A stretch of 64,000 nucleotides of DNA from CAVUWL01 sp963787415 (GTDB lineage Bacteria > Actinomycetota > Thermoleophilia > Solirubrobacterales > 70-9), in NCBI GenBank assembly GCA_963787415.1, contig CAWBCO010000003.1, forward strand, positions 1,004,552 through 1,068,551. The letters run 5' to 3'. The position numbers and the translations under genes are program-made. Below the pieces are notes generated by a model. It had not been told where the DNA came from. It did not search any database and saw nothing but the letters and a program-made list of their open reading frames with translations. Within the stretch, counting starts at the first letter, position 1; every line of letters starts with the position of its first letter. Positions 26,228-35,055 of the stretch are shown here, piece after piece.

Positions 26228-27613
26228 TCACGACGCGATACCCAGTGAGAAACTTCGCAACCGATAGGCGACGCGACCTCCGGCAATCGTCATCAGCACC
26301 CGTCCAATAAGTTTGCGGCCCGCGCACCAGGAGTTAACCGAGCGGCTCTCATAGCCCCCCTCTCCGACGATCCACTCGACGCCCAGGTCACAGAGGGCGA
26401 CGTTTGCCTCGCTTCCGGGCGCCAGCGACGGACGCTCCAGGCCGAAGGGCTGGGCACCGCCGCCCAACTTCTCAACGAGAAGCGCGAGGTCGATTGTTCC
26501 GGTCAAAACGAGCTCGGTGTGGATCGCGCCGAAGGCCGTTTCAAGTCCGGTCACCCCCATCGCCGCCTGCTCAAAGGGGACCTCCTTTTCCTCCATCGTG
26601 TGCGGAGCGTGATCGGTCGCTATCGAGTCGATCGTGCCGTCCCGCAGGCCCTCGATCAACGCTTGCCGGTCGGCCTCCGCGCGCAGAGGCGGGTTCATCT
26701 TGAAGCGGCGGGCATCGAGACTGCGGACAGCCTCATCGGTCAGGCAGAGATGATGTGGCGTCGCCTCGGCGCTGATTCGGACCCCTGCGGCCTTCGCGGC
26801 CCGCACGGCATCAACCGACTCCGCCGCGGAGAGATGCTGGATGTGAATTCGTCCGTCCTCATAGGCCGCAATTGCAGCGTCGCGGGCGATCATCGTCGAC
26901 TCTGAAACCGAGGGAATGCCTGCCAAGCCGAGAGCGGCCGAGACCGGCCCCTCGTGCATCATCCCCTCGCCGGTAAGTCCAAAATCCTCCTCATGCAGGG
27001 CAATCGTGCCACCGCAGAGTCGCTGATATTGGAGCGCGCGGCGCATGATCGCGGCGCTCGCGATCGGCATCCCGTCGTCGCTGAATCCGATCGCACCCCC
27101 AGCACGCAGCTCGGCCATCTCGCTCAGCTCCTCACCCCTCATCTCACGGGTGACGGTGGCTAGGAAGCCGACCGGTATGCAGGCCTCGCCCCGGGCCCGC
27201 TCGCGCAATGAGCCAACGTCGGCCGGGTTGCAGACAGGGGGCTCCGTATTGGCCATCGCGAGAATCGCGCAATAACCACCAGCAGCGCCCGCTCGCGTCC
27301 CGGTCTCGATGTCCTCTTTGTGCTCCTGACCGGGACTCCGCAGGTGCACATGGGGATCAAAAAAGCCCGGAAAAGCGTGCAGCCCGTTCGCCTCGACTAC
27401 CTCCGCGTCCTCGCTGCTCGCGGTGCCGGCAGGGGCCAGTTCGGCGATCTGTCCGTTGCGGATCACCACGTCGTGGACGCCTTCGATGCCAGCCGCAGGG
27501 TCCAGCACCATTGCCCCGCGCAGGATTACTCCAGCCATCTCGCCGGGGCGCACGTCCAGCGCCTCGGTCAGGCTGGTCACCGGCCGGCCCGCTCGAGCTG
27601 GGCCGAGGCGCAC
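26228..27613 (-). CDS. pyrC: Dihydroorotase
   Basis: A 461-residue class I amidohydrolase that cyclises carbamoyl aspartate. The metal motif FFDPHVHLRSPG has H88 and H90, and later family blocks include IHIQHLSAAESVDAVRAAKA and SIATDHAPH. The frame opens with GTG at 27613; an internal ATG at 27538 (MAGVILRGA) is the other plausible start and gives a more typical N-terminus. Ribosome sites are weak at both. It follows pyrB by 28 bases. Confidence 0.94.
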   Translation of the reverse strand: MRLGPARAGRPVTSLTEALDVRPGEMAGVILRGAMVLDPAAGIEGVHDVVIRNGQIAELAPAGTASSEDAEVVEANGLHAFPGFFDPHVHLRSPGQEHKEDIETGTRAGAAGGYCAILAMANTEPPVCNPADVGSLRERARGEACIPVGFLATVTREMRGEELSEMAELRAGGAIGFSDDGMPIASAAIMRRALQYQRLCGGTIALHEEDFGLTGEGMMHEGPVSAALGLAGIPSVSESTMIARDAAIAAYEDGRIHIQHLSAAESVDAVRAAKAAGVRISAEATPHHLCLTDEAVRSLDARRFKMNPPLRAEADRQALIEGLRDGTIDSIATDHAPHTMEEKEVPFEQAAMGVTGLETAFGAIHTELVLTGTIDLALLVEKLGGGAQPFGLERPSLAPGSEANVALCDLGVEWIVGEGGYESRSVNSWCAGRKLIGRVLMTIAGGRVAYRLRSFSLGIAS

Positions 27614-27641
27614 AGGTTGCTGCCTGAGCTTGGCTTTGCGC

Positions 27642-28601
27642 TCAAGCCGGCTGCCCTATGGGCGTCGGCTGCTCGACGCTCTCACGATCGACTGGTTCAG
27701 GTCGCTCACTCCCGGCAAGCAGCTCATAGAGGATCGCCATCCGGACCACCAGCCCGGCGGCGACCTGCTCGCCGATCAGCGATTGGGGAGAGTCGATCAC
27801 CTCGCCGGAGAGCTCAACGCCGCGGTTGACCGGGCCGGGGTGCATCAGAAGTTGGCGCGGAGCGAGCCGACGCGAGTCGATCTGAAAATGGGCGGCGTAC
27901 TCGCGTAATGAGGGTACGAAGCTTTCGCTCATCCGCTCGTGCTGCATGCGCAGCACATAGACGACGTCAGCTTCCCCCAGGTGCTCCAATGAATGCGCCA
28001 CATCGCAGCCGAGCTCGCCGATTCCGCGCGGGATCAGGGTTGGCGGCCCACAAACCGTCACCTTGGCGCCCATCCTTGCAAAGGCGATCAGATTGGAGCG
28101 GGCTACGCGACTATGAAGAATGTCGCCGACGATCCAGATCTGCTTGCCCTCCAATGTATCTAGGCGGCGGCGCAGTGTGAACACGTCTAGGAGGGCCTGG
28201 CTCGGATGCTCGTGCTTACCGTCACCGGCATTGATCACGGCGGCTTGGGTCCAGCCGGCGACAAGCTGGGCGGCTCCTGCATAGGGATGTCGGATCACGA
28301 TCGCCGCCGGGTCATAGGCGGAGAGGGTCGCCACCGTGTCCTTCAGCGACTCACCCTTCTCTATCGAGGAACCGACTGCTTTGACCGAGATCAAATCCGC
28401 AGAAAGGCGCTTTGCCGCAAGCTCAAATGAGCTGCTCGTCCGGGTGCTCGACTCATAGAAGAGGCTGACAACGGTGCGTCCGCGCAAGGTCGGCACCTTC
28501 TTAATATCGCGGCGGCCCACCTCGGCAAAGCTCTCTGCCCGCTCGAGGATCGCCTCGATCTCTTGCCTCGAGAGCTCCGCAATCGACAGCAGGTGCTTCA
28601 C
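27642..28601 (-). CDS. pyrB: Aspartate carbamoyltransferase catalytic chain
   Basis: A 319-residue transferase joining carbamoyl phosphate to aspartate. The carbamoyl-phosphate motif ESSTRTSSSF is at residues 50-59, with HPYAGAAQ and GKHEHPSQALLD further on. No pyrI regulatory subunit is nearby. Its start overlaps the pyrR stop by four bases. Confidence 0.96.
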   Translation of the reverse strand: MKHLLSIAELSRQEIEAILERAESFAEVGRRDIKKVPTLRGRTVVSLFYESSTRTSSSFELAAKRLSADLISVKAVGSSIEKGESLKDTVATLSAYDPAAIVIRHPYAGAAQLVAGWTQAAVINAGDGKHEHPSQALLDVFTLRRRLDTLEGKQIWIVGDILHSRVARSNLIAFARMGAKVTVCGPPTLIPRGIGELGCDVAHSLEHLGEADVVYVLRMQHERMSESFVPSLREYAAHFQIDSRRLAPRQLLMHPGPVNRGVELSGEVIDSPQSLIGEQVAAGLVVRMAILYELLAGSERPEPVDRESVEQPTPIGQPA

Positions 28602-29158
28602 GTGGAGACCCCGGCCACAATCGGTGCTGAGATCGTGACCTCGTCGACCCCATCGCTCTCCTGGAGGCGAACGTTGACCCGCTCTGGACGTGCGGTCGGC
28701 AAGTTCTTGCCGACGTAGTCAGGCCGGATTGGGAGCTCCCGATGACCGCGGTCGCAGAGCACAGCGAGCTGAACTCTCTCGGGCCGCCCATAATCAAAAA
28801 GAGCATCGATAGCTGCTCGCACGGTGCGCCCGGTGAAGAGCACGTCGTCGATAAGGACGATGGTGCGGTTGCTGAGGTTGAAGTCGATATGGGAAGCGTG
28901 GACCACCGGCTGGGAGGAGGGCTCCTTGGCGGCTACATCATCGCGATAAAACGATATGTCGATGTCGCCAATCGGCAGGTCATCATCGCGCAGCTCTGCG
29001 AGCAGTCCGTGCAGCCGGCGAGCGATCAGCGCGCCGCGAGTATGAATGCCGACAATCGCCAACCCCTCCGGACCCGGGTTCTTCTCGGCGATCTCATGGG
29101 CGATGCGGCGCAGGGTGCGCCCCACGTCCTCGTGGGCGAGCACCACTTTCTCGTTCAA
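28598..29158 (-). CDS. pyrR: Pyrimidine regulator PyrR / uracil phosphoribosyltransferase
   Basis: A 186-residue type I phosphoribosyltransferase fold with the PRPP loop TIVLIDDVLFTGRTV at about 99-113. PyrR senses UMP/UTP and binds a conserved RNA hairpin in pyr leaders. Translation begins at TTG 29158 behind a GGAAGGAG ribosome site. A matching PyrR RNA target overlaps that site, so it probably represses its own operon. Downstream genes follow with overlaps or short gaps. Confidence 0.95.
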   Translation of the reverse strand: MNEKVVLAHEDVGRTLRRIAHEIAEKNPGPEGLAIVGIHTRGALIARRLHGLLAELRDDDLPIGDIDISFYRDDVAAKEPSSQPVVHASHIDFNLSNRTIVLIDDVLFTGRTVRAAIDALFDYGRPERVQLAVLCDRGHRELPIRPDYVGKNLPTARPERVNVRLQESDGVDEVTISAPIVAGVST

Positions 29159-29162
29159 ATTG

Positions 29163-29190
29163 ACTCCTTCCTGGCCTCACGGGACCGAGT
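29163..29190 (-). promoter_or_regulatory. PyrR-binding loop sequestering the pyrR Shine-Dalgarno
   Basis: The minus-strand leader carries GGTCCCGTGAGGCC (29186-29173), close to the PyrR RNA consensus ARUCCNGNGAGGYU. GGTC/GGCC form the upper stem with a CCGTGA loop and flanking ACTC (29190-29187)/GAGT (29166-29163) form a lower stem that spans the GGAAGGAG ribosome site. PyrR binding should hide that site and block translation rather than cause termination; no terminator follows. Confidence 0.72.
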
Positions 29191-29208
29191 TAAAGGACGG
29201 GGCCGAGG

Positions 29209-30168
29209 CTAGCAGGACTCTCGGCGCTCACGAGTGCCGTTGGCGATCAGCCTCGGGTGTCCGCGCTCAGCGAAGGGTATCTCGATCAGGTCGAAGTCTC
29301 GAGGCGCCAACGTTGCCTCAAAAACCTCCCGAGCCTCCTCTAAGACCGAGCCCACGTGGTAGCGGGATGAGACATGGACAAGCGCGAGGAGCTTCACCCC
29401 GGCCTCACGCGCCAGGGCTGCTGCCTGGCCAACCGTCGAGTGCCCGGTGTCGACCGCGCGCTGGGCCTCCGCCTCGGCGAAGCTCGCGTCGTGGACGAGG
29501 AGATCAGCGCCCCGGGCTGCATCAGCCGTCGCCCTGCAGGGTGCTGTGTCCCCGGTGATGACGACCGTGCGTCCGAGACGTGAACCGGCCATTACATCCT
29601 CGGGCCGGACCAGGCCCGTGGGACCATCGATCTCCTCTCCGCGCTGCAAACGAGCGAAATCCGGGCCTTCGGGCACGCCGAACTTCTTGGCCGCCTCGGG
29701 ATCGAAGCGACCCGGGCGCTCATTCTCGACTAGAGAAAAGCCAAGCGCTGCCACTCCATGCTCGACTGGAAAGGACCGCACGCAATAGCCGCCGTGGCCG
29801 ACAACTTCTTCGGGTGCCAGCTCGACCAATCTCAGCTCAAACCCAATTCGGCCGATGATCGGCCCAAGGTCCTTGAAAAAATCTCGCAGACCTCGGGGCC
29901 CGTAAACGGTGAGCGGCTCCTGGCGATCGGTCAGGTCGTAGGTCTTCAATAGACCAGGTAGACCAAGGATGTGATCGGCATGGAAATGGGTCAGATAAAT
30001 CTCCCCGACCTGCGTCAAGCCGAGCGAGCGCTGCAGCTGGCGTTGCGTTCCTTCTCCGCAGTCAAACATCAACCGCTCACCGCCGCGAACGACCAAAATG
30101 CTCGCGGTTGAACGGCGCGCCGAGGGAACTGAGCCGCCGGTACCAAGGAAGATCACCGATAGGTCCAT
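29209..30168 (-). CDS. rnz: Ribonuclease Z
   Basis: A 319-residue metallo-beta-lactamase tRNA 3'-endonuclease. FLGTGGSVPS opens the fold, followed by the zinc motif LTHFHADHILGLPG and later VITGDTAP, HDASFAEAEAQRA and HVSSRY. ATG 30168 gives the normal family N-terminus; the frame stays open 37 codons upstream in non-family sequence. It is 50 bases before pyrR; whether it shares a transcript with the pyr operon is not clear. Confidence 0.94.
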   Translation of the reverse strand: MDLSVIFLGTGGSVPSARRSTASILVVRGGERLMFDCGEGTQRQLQRSLGLTQVGEIYLTHFHADHILGLPGLLKTYDLTDRQEPLTVYGPRGLRDFFKDLGPIIGRIGFELRLVELAPEEVVGHGGYCVRSFPVEHGVAALGFSLVENERPGRFDPEAAKKFGVPEGPDFARLQRGEEIDGPTGLVRPEDVMAGSRLGRTVVITGDTAPCRATADAARGADLLVHDASFAEAEAQRAVDTGHSTVGQAAALAREAGVKLLALVHVSSRYHVGSVLEEAREVFEATLAPRDFDLIEIPFAERGHPRLIANGTRERRESC

Positions 30169-30562
30169 GGAACCGAGCCTATGGGACGCTGCCTGCCCGC
30201 CACCCTTGGCCCTGCAGCTGGTAACGGTGCAGGTTGGTTGAACGGGCCCGAGACTGGAAGGACGATTCCGATCTCCCAATATGCGCCCATTGGCACATGT
30301 TCGGTATCTGCGTAAGGGTCGGCTCAGTCCACCCCGCCGTGGCTAAACCTCCGTCAGCGTCGACCTCGCGCTTAAGCCGGTTGGATGGTGGTGAGACTCA
30401 GGGTAAATGGCTGACCGGGTCCGTTCAGCAAGCGAAGTCGGATCCAGATTTACGAAAATTCGATCAGGTCAACCGAGCCTCGCCTCGCTCACTCTGCTCG
30501 TGCCAAGCCTGCTCAGCGGTAGGAACCGTCTGAGTCAACTGGCGCTACGAGGTAGCCGCAGA

Positions 30563-30589
30563 GCAGGAGGCGCCGCATGCGCCTCCTGC
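30563..30589 (-). terminator. Hairpin downstream of the lipoprotein gene
   Basis: A perfect 11-bp inverted repeat (30563-30573 with 30579-30589) with a 5-base loop lies about 20 bases after the stop of the minus-strand lipoprotein gene. It is very stable but has no T run on either strand, so it could act as a Rho-independent-like end or 3' barrier. The rest of 30169-30610 shows no gene. Confidence 0.5.
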
Positions 30590-30610
30590 CAGCGACGGGA
30601 TTTCAACTAC

Positions 30611-31108
30611 TCAACTTTCCTTTGCGCACTGCGTTAGCCCAAGCGCATGCAGTTGTTCTCCGGTGGCCTTAAATGGACTGGGCTTGCCGAAGGCAATTTC
30701 GGGCTTCGCTTTTACCTTGTCTAGTGCTTCCTGGGCGGTTGCCAACGCCGAGGTCACCTGCTGTTCCTGACCGCTCGGCGCTCCGAGGGCTTTAACGGCA
30801 TCGATCTGGGACTGAATATTTGGTGCGAAGACGGTTTCAACGAGTTCCGCCTGCTGGGCCTTGGTCGGTTCTTCCTTTTCGCTAATGCCGTGCTTCTTAG
30901 CAAAGGCCGCAAACCCGGCTGCTTCCTTCTTGTTTCCGCCCAGACAAATCGCGTTTCCTTTGGCGACGAATTCGGCCTTGGAGATCATCGCCGTGGTTGC
31001 CGTCGTGGTTGTGGTAGTGGTCGAGCTGCTGCTACCACAACCTGCCACAAAGAGACCGGAGAGGAGAAGGACGGCAATAGGCGCGGCGCCCATGAACCTG
31101 CGATGCAT
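30611..31108 (-). CDS. Small secreted lipoprotein, function unknown
   Basis: A 165-residue protein with an N-terminal signal and lipobox LFVAGC at about residues 19-24, followed by a Ser/Thr-rich linker and a charged helical domain. Two mature cysteines (in NAICLGG and GLTQCAKES) could pair. Start ATG 31108 is preceded by a GGAG ribosome site; the frame opens further upstream without signal. Related lipoproteins with the ISKAEFVAKGNAIC stretch are common in Solirubrobacterales as far as I recall. No function is inferred. Confidence 0.75.
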   Translation of the reverse strand: MHRRFMGAAPIAVLLLSGLFVAGCGSSSSTTTTTTTATTAMISKAEFVAKGNAICLGGNKKEAAGFAAFAKKHGISEKEEPTKAQQAELVETVFAPNIQSQIDAVKALGAPSGQEQQVTSALATAQEALDKVKAKPEIAFGKPSPFKATGEQLHALGLTQCAKES

Positions 31109-31507
31109 CGAAATCTCCGTTCTTTGACTGGTCAAGGCGACCCTATTCGACAACCAGGCCCGTTTCATTCTGGAGAGGCTTTGGCGAATCGATGCGGCCG
31201 AGAACATCGCCGTGAACCTCGATCCGCAGCGCTCGGGTCCCACGCCACGCACCGGGCACAAGTGCACCGTGCTTCTGCGCTCAGGCGCCGATTCGCACTA
31301 CCCACGCCCCGGCTCGCCCATGTGAATCTGGAGGCGAGCATCATCGACGCCTGGACAACAAAGTTCGGTGCACGCCAACCGAGAGTCGCGTCGCCTCGCA
31401 ACCTGGTCAATCGGGATTGAAAGGTTAACTTCTCGCTTGCATCACCGAAGATGTCGGATGCGTATGCGGTGCATGCGATGATCACTTCCGCCCTTTAAGC
31501 TTGCCGA
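31109..31507. other. Intergenic stretch with no recognised gene
   Basis: About 400 bases upstream of the minus-strand lipoprotein. Overlapping frames on both strands are shadows with no family-like sequence or ribosome site. A promoter for the lipoprotein should be here but I cannot point to one. Confidence 0.5.
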
Positions 31508-31714
31508 GTGAACCCCTGGCCCCTCCGAAGTTGGATAGCGAGGGTCTTCCTCATTTGCTTATTGACTGCTGGCGCAGCGTCGAAAAGCAACATAGCCATC
31601 GCGGTGGTCCTCGCAGTTGCCCTGATCTTCATCAGCTGGTTACAGTTTGAAGCTGGTTTTAGACGAATGGCGAAAAGGGATCAAGCCAAGCGCGAGGATA
31701 CCGAGGTCCTCTGA
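31508..31714 (+). CDS. Small predicted membrane protein
   Basis: A 68-codon frame starting with GTG. Residues about 10-48 are hydrophobic (FLICLLTAGAAS and IAIAVVLAVALIFISW), giving one or two membrane helices, followed by a short charged tail ending KREDTEVL. No clear ribosome site is visible and no family is recognised. It stands alone on its strand. Confidence 0.4.
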   Translation: MNPWPLRSWIARVFLICLLTAGAASKSNIAIAVVLAVALIFISWLQFEAGFRRMAKRDQAKREDTEVL

Positions 31715-32119
31715 GGGAGCAAAACCCAAGCCGTACTCCCGGCCGCGCGATGGCCATTTCCGAACCTAGTCCGAGAATGCGGGGTAAAAGGTCACACCAG
31801 TGTCTCAAGTCGACGCCCTAGAATTTCCCGCGCGGCACTCGGCCCCATCGCCATATGAACGAGCCGAACACTTCTTAACTGTATGGCCGGGATTGTCTCC
31901 GGAAGGGTCGGGTTTTTGAGTGGCCTTTGCGACCCCCTTGCAGAACTCTGTGGAGTATCCCGGTGGCGGGCACTCTGGTGCATGTCGGCGATCCGAATCG
32001 TTTCCAAAGCGTTGCCTGCCCTAAGACCGAGCTCCAAAGGTGACCTGACGGTTAAGTGGACGCTCGAAAACGTCATAGATGTCTACTAAGGTAAGCCTAA
32101 GGTGCTGACATAGCCTGCG
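31715..32119. other. Intergenic stretch with no recognised gene
   Basis: About 400 bases between the small membrane protein and the collagen-like gene. Frames on both strands here lack ribosome sites and family-like composition. I see nothing further. Confidence 0.45.
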
Positions 32120-32740
32120 TTAAGTAGCCGCGCACATCACGTAGGCTCGAAAGGTAAATGCGTCTTCTTCATCGCCAAACATCTGAACAAGCCACCCGGT
32201 GGCGGCGGCGTCTTCGGGCGGAGTTTCCGGCCCGCTTTTTCCGATGACAGCCGGTTCGTTCGCGAAAATCCGAGGGATGCGCGCAGTGGACCCAGAGACG
32301 TGGTAGCCCCCGCCGGTAGGTGTTTCTCCTGGTTCGCAGGCGGCGTAAGAATCATATCCGGAGCCCAGACCCACCGGAACCGAAACTTCCGGCCCGTAGC
32401 GGGTGACGACATGAGTCGTTCCGGGTTCTCCGTTTTCACCCGACTCACCGCGTTCTCCCGACACCCCCTGCTGGCCCGGTTCTCCTTCGCGGCCTTCTCT
32501 GCCGGTTTCCCCTTTTGGGCCCTGCGGTCCAGCGGGTAGTTGGCCCTGGGCGAAATTGCTCGAGAGCAGCGACCCGCTCTTGACCTTTGCTCCGGTAACG
32601 GCGCCGTTCTTCAGTTGCTTGGTCCCGACGCTGTTCGCGGGCAGCTTTGTGGCCGCGAACGCGGCTCCACCGAGCGCGATGAACAGGGCAATTGTCGCCA
32701 CCGCGTTCGCGTAGGTCAGTTTGGCCCGCAATCGTCTCAT
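32120..32740 (-). CDS. Exported protein with SVGTKQLKNG motif and collagen-like repeat
   Basis: A 206-residue protein. Residues 1-30 are a signal/anchor (MRRLRAKLTYANAVATIALF, then LGGAAFAA). The block NSVGTKQLKNGAVTGAKVKSGSLL follows, a motif typical of Solirubrobacterales exported proteins. Residues about 70-107 are Gly-X-Y triplets (GPQGPKGETGREGREGEPG), a collagen-like stalk, then a globular C-terminus with a conserved GETPTGGGYHVSG-like sheet. A GGAG site precedes the ATG. Probably a cell-surface protein; a paralogue lies at 36629. Confidence 0.8.
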   Translation of the reverse strand: MRRLRAKLTYANAVATIALFIALGGAAFAATKLPANSVGTKQLKNGAVTGAKVKSGSLLSSNFAQGQLPAGPQGPKGETGREGREGEPGQQGVSGERGESGENGEPGTTHVVTRYGPEVSVPVGLGSGYDSYAACEPGETPTGGGYHVSGSTARIPRIFANEPAVIGKSGPETPPEDAAATGWLVQMFGDEEDAFTFRAYVMCAAT

Positions 32741-32860
32741 TGTCTCCGCCCCCTCGCTAGTTGCACAGATGAAGTTGATCGTACGCTCTGAGCCAGGCCG
32801 GTTTCCACGGAGACTCCGAAACCAGGATCTTGTCCTGGGGAATGGAGAATCTCCTGAGCT

Positions 32861-33162
32861 ATGTCACGACCGAGGAAGTACCCAGAGGAGTTGTTGGACC
32901 GCGGTGCCCGGTTGGTCTTTGATTCCGGCCGCCCAATCGCCCACGTAGCCCGTGATTGGGCATCCCCGCCGAGACGCTGCGCAGGTGGGTGCGCCAAGCC
33001 GAAGCCGATCTTGGCAAGCGCGAGGAGTTGTTGGGCAGCGAGGATCGAGAAGAGCTGGGCCGCCTGCGCGGTGAGGTGCGTGAGCTGCGCCGGGCAAATG
33101 AGATCCTCAAGGCCGCTTCTGTTTTTTTCGCAGCCGAGCTCGACCCACACCGACCGAAGTGA
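32861..33162 (+). pseudogene. IS3-family transposase OrfA, frameshifted
   Basis: The N-terminus MSRPRKYPEELLDRGARL leads to a helix-turn-helix (SGRPIAHVARD), but the frame changes near 32955: restoring one T would read DLGIPAETLRRWVRQAEADL, the normal OrfA continuation. The remainder has the leucine-zipper-like LGRLRGEVRELRRANEILKA segment and ends DPHRPK. Confidence 0.8.
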
Positions 33163-34048
33163 GCGCGTTCATCGACAGCCATCGCGAGCGCTTCGGGGTC
33201 GAGCCCATCTGCGCCACCTTGGAGGTGTCGGCCTCCGCCTACTATCAGCGCGCCAAGGGTGAGCGATCGGCTCGCCGCCTGAGCGATGAGCGCCTGCTTG
33301 CCGCCATCACAGAGATCCACCAGCGCAACTACTGCGCCTACGGTTACCGGCGGATCTGGATTGCCCTGGGGCGCGAGGGGGTGAAGGTCGGCCGCGGTCG
33401 AGTGCAGAGGCTGATGAGAGAGGCAGGGATCTGCGGTGCCAAGCGCCGTGGGCGGGCCTGGCGCACGACAAAGCCCGACCCCCAGGCTCAGCGCCGCCCC
33501 GACTTGGTGCGGCGCGACTTCAGCGCTGCGGGCCCGAACCGGCTCTGGGTCGGGGACTTGACCTATCTGCGCTGTTGGCGGGCGCCCTTTACTTCGCCTT
33601 CGTGATCGATGTCTTCTCCCGCCGGGCGATCGGCTGGCAGCTCGCCTCCCACATGCGAACCGATCTCGTCCTCGATGCATTGCGGATGGCGCTCGGGCAG
33701 CGCGAGAGCGGTGCTGACTTCGAGTTGGTGGCACACACCGATCGCGGTTCCCAATACAGCGCCGCCGACTACACCCAGGAACTCGATGACCATGGCGTCC
33801 TGGCCTCGGTCGGCTCGGTCGGCGATGCCTATGACAACGCGATGGCCGAGAGCTTCGTCGACACCTTCAAGACCGAGCTGATCGCCGACCGGGTCTGGCG
33901 CTCCCGTTCCCAGATGGAGCTGGCCATCCTTGAGTACATCTCCTGGTTCAACAACGACCGTCTGCATGAATCCCTGGGTGATCTCTCACCCGCAGAGTTC
34001 GAGGACCTATACGTTGCTCGGGGAGGTCAACTGATCTCCCTCTCATGA
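33159..34048 (+). pseudogene. IS3-family transposase OrfB (DDE), frameshifted
   Basis: From GTG 33159 the frame encodes an HTH_21 region (YCAYGYRRIW) and the start of the rve catalytic core with the first Asp in LWVGDLTYL. Near 33578 one G appears to be missing; the next frame continues ALYFAFVIDVFSRRAIGW, the second Asp in HTDRGSQY and the Glu in NAMAESFVDTFK, to the stop at 34048. All DDE residues survive across the two frames, so the break is recent or an error. Confidence 0.8.
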
Positions 34049-34179
34049 AAGAAGGACCCAACTAAAACGGTCTCCGTGAAACCTGGTCCGGGTCACTCAA
34101 ATCAAGGGTTCCGCCCTCATGGAACAGCGCTGAAGCCCAGTCGGCGGCAGTTCCTTGCTGCTCGACGCCCTCAGAGCGG

Positions 34180-34383
34180 CTACTGCGAAGGTGTCTGCTC
34201 AGAGGGCGGTCGAATCAGCCGAAACACATTCAGCAAGCCGACTGCGCCAATCAATATCGCCCAGAGCTTGGGAATGTCACCGCTGAGGAGCCCGACGACG
34301 CAGATCCCGATGAGCACGAGCCCAAGTAGTGCCGCGAGGCCTGGGTGATGCAGTGCTCGGGCGAGACGAGGGAGGAAGACCAT
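34180..34383 (-). CDS. Small predicted membrane protein
   Basis: About 67 residues from ATG 34383 (a TTG at 34401 is possible). Two hydrophobic helices are visible (GLAALLGLVLIGICVVGLL and LWAILIGAVGLLNVF) with a polar C-terminus. No strong ribosome site and no recognised family, so the call rests on composition alone. Confidence 0.4.
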   Translation of the reverse strand: MVFLPRLARALHHPGLAALLGLVLIGICVVGLLSGDIPKLWAILIGAVGLLNVFRLIRPPSEQTPSQ

Positions 34384-34582
34384 AAGCAGTTCAGTCAACA
34401 AGGTTCAGCAGGCCGACATGGACTCCTCTAAAGTGCAGGGTCGCCGTTGTCCAAGTCCACGGCGCAACCTCATCACCGTCGTGCCGATGCCGTGACTTGC
34501 TCCGCATCCTGTCAGCGTGACGATATTGACTCCCACGGCTTCTGGTGGTGTTGGGGAAGGAGATCAAACGAGTCCGGGATCG

Positions 34583-34688
34583 GCAGAATCGTCGCCGTAG
34601 GCATGCACTGGGCCAGATTCGGTCTGCGTGAGGCCCGGCGTCGCCCGAAATCGGATAAGAATCTCCTTCGCCAGTGACCCGACAGGCA
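34583..34688 (+). repeat. Duplicated leader segment, copy 1
   Basis: This stretch aligns with 38019-38121 (shared blocks such as GCCGTAGGC, GGGCCAGATTCGG and GAATCTC). In copy 2 it is the region directly upstream of a lipoprotein gene. Here it is followed by IS3 copy 2, and homology resumes on the far side of that element. Confidence 0.65.
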
Positions 34689-34776
34689 GGACAGGTGGCC
34701 TGCCCCCATGAGATCGGTCCGACCCTTGTGAGAGTCATTCCCGCCCGCGACAATGGGCAAAGGAGGACCGACACAA

Positions 34777-35055
34777 GTGAAGAGGCGCAGACACACGCCC
34801 GAGCAGATCATCCGCAAGCTCAGAGAGGCAGAACAGATGCTCTCGGAGGGAAAGACGATGGGCGAAGCAGCAAAGACCCTGGGGATCGCCGAGCAGACCC
34901 TGCACCGCTGGCGAAACACCTACGGCGGGATGAAGGCCCAAGACGTGAAGCGACTCAAAGAGCTCGAGAAGGAGAACTCCCAGCTAAAGCGCCTGGTCGC
35001 CGACAAGGAGCTGGAAGTACTCGCCTTCAAGGAGATTTCGAAAGGAAAATTCTAA
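34777..35055 (+). CDS. IS3-family transposase OrfA (copy 2)
   Basis: A 92-residue HTH protein starting at GTG 34777 behind an AAAGGAGG site (an ATG at 34753 overlaps that site and is less likely). It has the helix-turn-helix EAAKTLGIAEQTLHRWRNTYGG and the coiled LKRLVADKELEVLAFKEI segment. The end of the gene has an AAAA run (35046-35049) where -1 slippage would fuse it to OrfB. Confidence 0.85.
   Translation: MKRRRHTPEQIIRKLREAEQMLSEGKTMGEAAKTLGIAEQTLHRWRNTYGGMKAQDVKRLKELEKENSQLKRLVADKELEVLAFKEISKGKF

Larger units (their letters stand above)
32796..34088 (+). mobile_element. IS3-family insertion sequence, copy 1 (both ORFs frameshifted)
   Basis: About 1.29 kb. Imperfect terminal inverted repeats lie at 32796-32814 and 34070-34088 (sharing ACGGAGAC and GGTTT blocks). 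Inside are orfA and orfB in the IS3 arrangement, overlapping by GTGA at 33159-33162. Each ORF carries one single-base frameshift, so the copy is inactive or misassembled. I could not identify a target duplication with certainty. Confidence 0.8.

Noticed and set aside
32859..33734. 291-codon minus-strand ORF
   Set aside because: Antisense to IS3 copy 1, without recognisable motifs.
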